In this document: positions 33,890 to 39,014 of the stretch, in pieces | Layout: each line of letters begins with the position of its first letter | Numbering within the stretch: position 1 is the stretch's first letter | NCBI GenBank assembly: GCA_029260825.1 | Contig: JAJDCM010000051.1 | Coordinates: 1 to 39,014 of the forward strand | Reading direction: 5' to 3' | Source of the DNA: Planctomycetota bacterium | GTDB taxonomy: Bacteria > Planctomycetota > JACOTG01 > JAJDCM01 | DNA length: 39,014 nucleotides | Made by a program: the position numbers and the translations under genes | The notes under the pieces: model-generated | Databases searched by the model: none | What the model was told of the DNA's origin: nothing | Seen by the model: the letters and a program-made list of their open reading frames with translations, nothing else

Positions 33890-35091
33890 TGATCTTGGAT
33901 TGTCTGCGCATGGCCGGAACCGCTCTTGTTCGTCAGCGTTTGAGAACGGGGTTAAGTTTGCTCGGAGTCGCCATCGGGGTCATGTCCGTAATCGTTCTGA
34001 CTTCCCTGGGCGAAGGGGCCAGGCGGTACGTGACCGGTCAATTTGCCTCTCTTGGAACGAACTTGCTGGTGGTCATTCCCGGGAAGAATGAAACGACCGG
34101 TGGGCTGCCGGGAATGGGAGGAGCCCCGGAGGATCTTACCCTCCAGGATGCCGAGGCGATCGTGCGGCGGATTCCGGGAGCAAACGCGGTGGCGCCCATG
34201 TCCATGGCGACGGATCTTGTGAGCTACGGGGAACGAGGCCGTCAGGTTCCTGTCATCGGCACCACGTCTGATTTCATGATTGCCCGCCATCTGAGGATGG
34301 CCGAGGGAAGTTTTCTTCCGGATGTCGACAACGATCGGGGGGCTCCGATTGCCGTCGTGGGAAAAAAGCTGGCGAAAGAGCTTTTTCGGGGAGAACGGCC
34401 GGTAGGGAAAGTTGTCCGCGTTGGCGACTGGCGAATCCGGGTGATTGGCGTGATGGATAGTCGAGGCGTCTCGGTTGGTCTCGATATGGATGATTGCGTC
34501 CTTGTTCCGGTCGCCACCGGAATGCGGATGTTCAACCGGAGTTCCCTTTTTCGCATCCTCGTCGATGTGAAAGTGCGAGCCGACCAGGATGAAACGAAAA
34601 ACCAGGTGATTCGTCTTCTTGCCGACCGGCATCAGGAAGAAGACGTAACAGTTCTTACTCAGGATGCGGTGGTTTCTTCGTTTTCGTCTATTTTGAACGT
34701 GTTGACCATGGCGCTTGCCGGCATTGGAGGGATCTCTCTTGCGGTTGCCGGAGTCGGCATCATGAACGTGATGCTGGTGTCCGTTTCGGAACGAACCTTC
34801 GAGGTGGGGCTCATGAAGGCGGTGGGAGCAAAGGAGCATCAAATCCTCGGTGTGTTCTTGCTGGAGGCATCTCTCCTGTCTTCCCTGGGTGGTGGAATAG
34901 GTCTTGGACTAGGCTTGCTCTCGGTGGAGATTCTGGGAAAGGTTTTTCCGAAATTCCCCGCGGCCTCTCCTCTCTGGGCGATTGGACTGTCCATCGGAGT
35001 GTCCGTGACGGTGGGTGTCGTCTTTGGTCTCATCCCGGCGCATCGAGCCAGCCGCCTGGATCCGGTTGTCGCTCTCGCAAGGAGCAAGTAA
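33886..35091 (+). CDS. MacB-like FtsX-fold permease 1
   Basis: The 401-residue protein has an N-terminal helix, a large periplasmic region (about 45-270) and three C-terminal helices, the MacB/FtsX fold. Marks are VAIGVMSVIVLTSLGEGARRYV, ASLGTNLLVVIPGK and the conserved cytoplasmic end MNVMLVSVSERTFEVGLMKAVGAK. It overlaps the ATPase gene by four bases and touches the next permease. Confidence 0.9.
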   Translation: MMILDCLRMAGTALVRQRLRTGLSLLGVAIGVMSVIVLTSLGEGARRYVTGQFASLGTNLLVVIPGKNETTGGLPGMGGAPEDLTLQDAEAIVRRIPGANAVAPMSMATDLVSYGERGRQVPVIGTTSDFMIARHLRMAEGSFLPDVDNDRGAPIAVVGKKLAKELFRGERPVGKVVRVGDWRIRVIGVMDSRGVSVGLDMDDCVLVPVATGMRMFNRSSLFRILVDVKVRADQDETKNQVIRLLADRHQEEDVTVLTQDAVVSSFSSILNVLTMALAGIGGISLAVAGVGIMNVMLVSVSERTFEVGLMKAVGAKEHQILGVFLLEASLLSSLGGGIGLGLGLLSVEILGKVFPKFPAASPLWAIGLSIGVSVTVGVVFGLIPAHRASRLDPVVALARSK

Positions 35092-36294
35092 ATGGTCCGA
35101 AATGATTTCATCGCGCTTAGCCTTTCTGCGGTGAAGGGCCATCGACTCCGATCCTTCCTTTCCATGCTCGGGATCGCTATCGGTGTTGCCGCAGTCATTC
35201 TGTTGACGTCGATTGGCGAGGGTACAAGGCGTTACATCCTCGATCAATTCAGCCAGTTCGGGACGAATGTCCTCGCCATTAATCCGGGAAAAGCCAAAAC
35301 GATGGGGATTCCCGGCGTTCTGGGAGGAACCACCCATAAGCTGACGATTGATGATGCGGAGGCCTTGCGGCGTATTCCCGAGGTGCAAAAGATCGTGCCT
35401 CTTGCGTTCGGTCAGGCGCGGGTCGAGTCGGGTGGCAAAGGCCGAAGTGTCTACGTGTATGGCGTGACGGCTGACATGCCCGATATCTGGAAGATACGTG
35501 TGCAGTACGGGTCGTTCATCCCGGTTGCAGATCCGCGTCGAGCTCAAGGTGTGGCGGCTCTTGGCCCGACGTTGAAGCGAGAGCTATTCGGAAAAGAGAG
35601 CGCTCTTGGGAAGTTCGTCCGCATCGGCGATGCGCGGTTTCGCGTGGTGGGAATCATGAAGCCTCGAGGAAGAATGCTTGGCTTCGATATCGACGATTGC
35701 GCCTACATCAGCGTGGCAAGCTCCATGAAGCTTTTCAATATGGATGAGTTGAGTGAGATCGATGTCTTATTTTCCGACACGAACAGTAGTGATCGAGTCG
35801 CAAAGGAAGTTGGTCGGGTGCTGACGGAAAGACACGGCGGAAACGATGATTTTACGATCACGACTCAAGCTGCGATGCTCGACGTCTTTGAAAACGTGAT
35901 GAACATCGTGACCATGTCGGTGGGCGGGATTGCTGCCATCTCCTTGGTTGTTGGAGCGATCGGTATCTTTACCATGATGTGGATCACGGTTCGGGAGAGA
36001 ACTTCGGAAATTGGTCTCATCCGTGCGTTGGGGGGAACACCCGGTCAGGTTCGCACCCTCTTTCTTCTTGAGGCTTCCATGCTTGGCACTCTTGGTGGAT
36101 TATCGGGAGTCGCTATTGGGCTAGGTATTTCGGCGATCTTGAGGGGGCTCGTTCCAGGGCTGCCGGTGTTTGCTACGCCTGAATACATTGCCATGGCACT
36201 CCTGACGAGCCTCGTAACCGGGCTTCTTTCCGGAGTCGCGCCGGCTCATCGGGCGTCTACCCTCGATCCGATCGAGGCTTTGCGGGCTGATTGA
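35092..36294 (+). CDS. MacB-like FtsX-fold permease 2
   Basis: The 400-residue paralogue of the preceding permease starts directly after its stop. It has the same layout, with VAAVILLTSIGEGTRRYI near the start and TVRERTSEIGLIRALGGTPGQ near the end. Two separate permeases with one ATPase suggest a heterodimeric MacB-type transporter. Their sequences differ enough that the duplication is not recent. Confidence 0.9.
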   Translation: MVRNDFIALSLSAVKGHRLRSFLSMLGIAIGVAAVILLTSIGEGTRRYILDQFSQFGTNVLAINPGKAKTMGIPGVLGGTTHKLTIDDAEALRRIPEVQKIVPLAFGQARVESGGKGRSVYVYGVTADMPDIWKIRVQYGSFIPVADPRRAQGVAALGPTLKRELFGKESALGKFVRIGDARFRVVGIMKPRGRMLGFDIDDCAYISVASSMKLFNMDELSEIDVLFSDTNSSDRVAKEVGRVLTERHGGNDDFTITTQAAMLDVFENVMNIVTMSVGGIAAISLVVGAIGIFTMMWITVRERTSEIGLIRALGGTPGQVRTLFLLEASMLGTLGGLSGVAIGLGISAILRGLVPGLPVFATPEYIAMALLTSLVTGLLSGVAPAHRASTLDPIEALRAD

Positions 36295-36311
36295 GTGCGC
36301 CCTGAATCCGA

Positions 36312-36794
36312 TCAAATTTCCTCGTAGGGAGTACCCTTTTCCCGAGCCCGGTTGATTCTTCTCAGGATGGATTCCTGAGTTTTCTCGCCAAATCCGGCGA
36401 GGTCGGCAATGCGCCCATCGAGCGCCGCTTTTTCAAGACCAGGCACATCGAGAATGTCGAGATCACGCCAGAGTTTTCTTGCCTTCTTGGGCCCCAATCC
36501 GGGGATTCGCTTGATGCCAAGGAGAGTCGGCGGGACTTCCTTTTCCAGCTCGTCCAGAGCCGCGAGGCGCCCCGTGCTGACGAGTTCTTTGATGGCCACG
36601 GCAAGATCCTTCCCGATGAAGTCGAGTTCGGTCAGATCCTTCTCTTCTTCCAGCATCTGAGAAAGAGGGGTTGGATGGTCGGCAATGGCCCATGCCGCGT
36701 TTCGGTAAGCGCGAATCCGAAAGAAGTTCGCCTCTTTCAGCTCGAGCAAGTCGGCGATCTTTTCCAGAACCTTGGAGATGTCTCGATTGTCCAT
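36312..36794 (-). CDS. Stand-alone PolX N-domain-like HhH protein
   Basis: The 160-residue protein matches the N-terminal part of bacterial PolX (DNA polymerase X): the helical 8-kDa domain (FFRIRAYRNAAWAIADHP) and helix-hairpin-helix motifs (KRIPGLGPKKARKL and LAGFGEKTQESIL). The polymerase palm and the PHP exonuclease domain are missing. The reading frame ends 17 bases from the efflux operon, so no continuation is present. It may be a small DNA-binding protein or a fragment of a former polymerase. Confidence 0.75.
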   Translation of the reverse strand: MDNRDISKVLEKIADLLELKEANFFRIRAYRNAAWAIADHPTPLSQMLEEEKDLTELDFIGKDLAVAIKELVSTGRLAALDELEKEVPPTLLGIKRIPGLGPKKARKLWRDLDILDVPGLEKAALDGRIADLAGFGEKTQESILRRINRAREKGTPYEEI

Positions 36795-36827
36795 GGCTCC
36801 ATCCTAAACCCGGTTTTCGTTTCCTAC

Positions 36828-36844
36828 AAGACGCCTCGCGTCTT
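36828..36844 (-). terminator. Hairpin after the MocR gene
   Basis: AAGACGC and GCGTCTT form a seven-base stem around a three-base loop, 16 bases past the MocR stop on the minus strand. A long U-tract is absent, so termination is plausible but unproven. Confidence 0.35.
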
Positions 36845-36859
36845 TATCAGCTCGCACCA

Positions 36860-38377
36860 CTAGCCCTTTTTCATCAGCTCCGCCAGGCGCCGGATTCCGT
36901 CACGGATCTGTTTTTCCGAGAGGCTCGCGTACCCGAGGAGGAAGGCTGCCTTTTTGGGTGGATTGATGCAATACGGAGTGATGGGATAGATGCCCACTCC
37001 GGCTTTGGCTGCCTTTTGGGCCAAGGCGTTCAGCCGAGAAGGGCGAAGGGTTCGCAATTCGACCAGGACATGAATTCCTGATCGGGTGCCACTGATCTTC
37101 ACATCTTTGCCGAAATGATGTTCGAGGGATTCGAGAAGAGCGTCTCTTCGAGAGGCATTCCGAAGTCGGGAGCGGCGAAGATGGCGTTCGAAATGACCTC
37201 GGCTCACAAAGTCGGCGAGAGCTTCTTGTTCAAGGGAGGGGGTGTGTCGATCCGTGAGCCATTTCGCCGCGGTCAATGATGGAAGGAGTGATGGTGGCAA
37301 CACCAGGTAGCCGATTCGAAGTGCGGGGTAGAGCACCTTGGAAAACGTGCCCACATAGATGACCCGGCCCTCGCGATCCAGGCCCTGCAGTGATTCGACA
37401 GGACGTTCTCCGTAGCGGAATTCACTGTCGTAGTCATCTTCCAGGATGAAGGCATCGTGCTTCTTGGCCCATCCCAGAAGCGCAAGGCGACGGGATAGAG
37501 GAAGCACGGCGCCGGTCGGGAACTGGTGCGACGGTGTGAGATAGACCATCTTCAGGTTCTCGGTTTCGGATCGTCTTTTGGGAAGGGAGTCGACTCGCAG
37601 TCCTTCCTTGTCAACCGGGATGGGGATGAGGCTTGCTCCGTGCGAGAGGAAGATTTGTCTTGCGCCCTGATAGTGGGGATCTTCAAGGGCGACCTTGTCT
37701 CCTCGGTCAACGAGGATCCGGGTGACCAGGTCGAGGGCCTGTTGAGATCCGGTAACAACCACCACCTGTTCCGGCCGACATTTGACGGCACGCGCGCGAT
37801 CCAGATACTCGGCGATCGCTCCCCGAAGCGGACTATATCCGCGAGGATCCCCGTAGTTCAGGGAAAGAACGCTGAGGGATCGAACTCTCCGTTGAACCAG
37901 GCGCCGCCAGGTTTCGTGAGGGAACTCCTCGATTGCGGGTTGCCCGATCTTGAAGTCGTAACGTAGGGCTGTGTGGCTCTTCTTTTGACCTGGAACTGGA
38001 AGGGGTGAAACGTCCACGATTTGTTTGCCGTACGCGGAAAGAGGCGAAGGTCTCTTCTTGTCTTTTGCCGAAGATGTTTCACTGGCGGTGAGCTCACCAA
38101 CTGGGCGACGATCCGGTGGAGATAACATGGTTTCTGGAAGAGTTGGGGCGACGAAACTTCCAGATCCAACCCGGCCCGTGATGTATCCTTCAACGAAGAG
38201 CTGGCGGTAGGCCAGGACTACGGTGGTTCGGGACACGGACAGATCCGCAGCCAGAATCCGCGTCGCCGGGAGGCGAGTTCCTGGTCGAAGCCTGCCCTCG
38301 AGGATATCTCTTCGAAGAGAGCAGTAGATTTGATGATATTTGGGTCCTTGACCCCGAAGCCTTACAAGCAAGGTCAT
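36860..38377 (-). CDS. MocR-type GntR/aminotransferase regulator
   Basis: The 505-residue protein joins an N-terminal GntR winged helix (YHQIYCSLRRDILEGRLRPG, residues about 12-75) to a fold-type I aminotransferase domain. PLP is expected on Lys347 in GTFSKVLYP, with the EDDYDSEFRY motif at 313-322. MocR proteins sense PLP or amine ligands and often control nearby genes, including their own. It diverges from an ATP-grasp gene. ATG at 38377 was chosen over a TTG 11 codons upstream. A dyad between the two genes (38433-38450) is a candidate binding site. Confidence 0.9.
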   Translation of the reverse strand: MTLLVRLRGQGPKYHQIYCSLRRDILEGRLRPGTRLPATRILAADLSVSRTTVVLAYRQLFVEGYITGRVGSGSFVAPTLPETMLSPPDRRPVGELTASETSSAKDKKRPSPLSAYGKQIVDVSPLPVPGQKKSHTALRYDFKIGQPAIEEFPHETWRRLVQRRVRSLSVLSLNYGDPRGYSPLRGAIAEYLDRARAVKCRPEQVVVVTGSQQALDLVTRILVDRGDKVALEDPHYQGARQIFLSHGASLIPIPVDKEGLRVDSLPKRRSETENLKMVYLTPSHQFPTGAVLPLSRRLALLGWAKKHDAFILEDDYDSEFRYGERPVESLQGLDREGRVIYVGTFSKVLYPALRIGYLVLPPSLLPSLTAAKWLTDRHTPSLEQEALADFVSRGHFERHLRRSRLRNASRRDALLESLEHHFGKDVKISGTRSGIHVLVELRTLRPSRLNALAQKAAKAGVGIYPITPYCINPPKKAAFLLGYASLSEKQIRDGIRRLAELMKKG

Positions 38378-38432
38378 GGTGACGGGTTCCGCATTGGTAT
38401 GGTCGAACAACTAAGAATACGGTGAGGACATC

Positions 38433-38450
38433 ATACCATTTGAATGGCAT
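38433..38450. promoter_or_regulatory. Dyad between the MocR and ATP-grasp genes
   Basis: ATACCATT (38433-38440) and AATGGCAT (38443-38450) are inverted repeats with a two-base spacer and one mismatch. They lie in the divergent intergenic region between the regulator and the ATP-grasp gene. Many MocR proteins bind such shared regions, although direct repeats are commoner. Confidence 0.45.
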
Positions 38451-38512
38451 ATTAAGCGGACCAATCAATCAGAGTTGACATGATCCAATCCTCAGCACGA
38501 GACTCAGAATCA

Positions 38513-39014
38513 ATGACTTCGCCGAAACCGCCAGGACACGTAGCGTTCGTTACTTGTTTGGAACGCCCGAAAGTAACCGAGGACGATGCTCTTCTTTTTT
38601 CGGCGCTCTCCGATCGGGACGCGATGTGTCATGCAGTCCCCTGGGATGACCCGGGCGCGAATTGGGGTGCCTATGATCTCATTCTACTCCGGTCGTGCTG
38701 GGACTATCATAAGAGGCCTCATGAGTTCGCCGCCTGGTTGGATTCCCTTCAAGAACAATCAGCGCCGGTTCTGAACCGAATCGAGATCGTGCGCTGGAAT
38801 GCTCACAAGTCCTACCTCCTCAAATGTCAGGAGGCCGGGATTCGAATCGCGCCCACGTTGCTTTTTCGCGCGGGAGAAAACGAGCCGGACGCTTCACTTT
38901 TCGATGAGCTTGAGTGTGACGAGGTTGTTCTCAAACCGGCGGTCGGTGCGTCGGCCTGGAAAATGATGCGCCTTTCTCGTGCGACTTATTCCGAGCAAGA
39001 AGAAGAAATCTCCT
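38513..39014 (+). CDS. ATP-grasp protein, 5' part (runs off the window)
   Basis: About 167 residues are visible before the window ends. The start GHVAFVTCLERPKV, then DLILLRSCWDYHKRP, NRIEIVRWNAHKSYLLKCQ and VVLKPAVGASAWKMM, is typical of ATP-grasp enzymes of the glutathione-synthetase/RimK-like group that join an acid to an amine. The product is unknown. An in-frame ATG at 38480 is an alternative start. It diverges from the MocR regulator and is likely its target. Confidence 0.8.
   Translation, partial: MTSPKPPGHVAFVTCLERPKVTEDDALLFSALSDRDAMCHAVPWDDPGANWGAYDLILLRSCWDYHKRPHEFAAWLDSLQEQSAPVLNRIEIVRWNAHKSYLLKCQEAGIRIAPTLLFRAGENEPDASLFDELECDEVVLKPAVGASAWKMMRLSRATYSEQEEEIS

Noticed and set aside
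1..39014. CRISPR array, prophage or toxin-antitoxin system
   Set aside because: No regularly spaced repeats, phage structural genes, integrases or recognisable toxin-antitoxin pairs were seen. The CARF domain in RtcR belongs to RNA repair, not to a CRISPR locus.

Overview
The window looks like a stretch of chromosome from a free-living, GC-moderate Gram-negative bacterium. The support is several lipoprotein signals, a MacAB-type efflux set, a sigma-54 promoter and a membrane molybdoenzyme. Phylum cannot be fixed from sequence alone. The C-terminal domain of the secreted protein at 25427-26953, and the mix of serpin, HTTM and SGNH proteins, resemble what I know from Planctomycetota and similar environmental lineages. 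That is inference.

Layout. 1-6910: an AceE/transketolase-like enzyme (minus) followed by a long hairpin, a small membrane protein, a SnoaL-like lipoprotein, an HTTM membrane protein and an SGNH hydrolase. 6920-12807: a complete RNA-repair locus. RtcR (minus) diverges from a sigma-54 promoter that reads rsr (Ro60), a Y-RNA-like gene, rtcA and rtcB. 12850-15540: a divergent glycerate-2-kinase homologue and a secreted serpin. 15550-15712: a small inverted-repeat (MITE-like) element that supplies the stop codon of the next gene. 15711-20058: a two-gene molybdopterin oxidoreductase complex with a fused FeS/NrfD subunit. 20234-25064: an SLC13-type transporter, then a minus-strand ABC ATPase/permease/M20 peptidase operon interrupted by an (CTGA)8 microsatellite. 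25427-31013: a secreted beta-propeller-like protein, a PD-(D/E)XK-like nuclease, a PrsW-type protease, a second SnoaL-like lipoprotein and a TIGR01777 epimerase. 31342-36294: a membrane protein and a four-gene MacAB-like exporter with overlapping reading frames. 36312-39014: a stand-alone PolX-N-like HhH protein, a MocR regulator and a divergent, truncated ATP-grasp gene.

The most interesting element is the 277-base gap between rsr and rtcA. It encodes no protein but contains a perfect tRNA T-arm plus acceptor 3' strand, followed 14 bases later by an acceptor 5' strand plus perfect D-arm. The two acceptor strands pair 7/7 and the tRNA tertiary-contact bases are present, so the module is a circularly permuted tRNA mimic. 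Its 'anticodon stem' does not close. It runs on into a longer helix with an internal loop, as expected for a Ro60-binding Y RNA (YrlA type). The likely logic is that RNA damage is sensed by the CARF domain of RtcR, sigma-54 transcription is switched on, and Ro60, its tRNA-mimicking Y RNA, the 3'-phosphate cyclase and the RNA ligase are made together.
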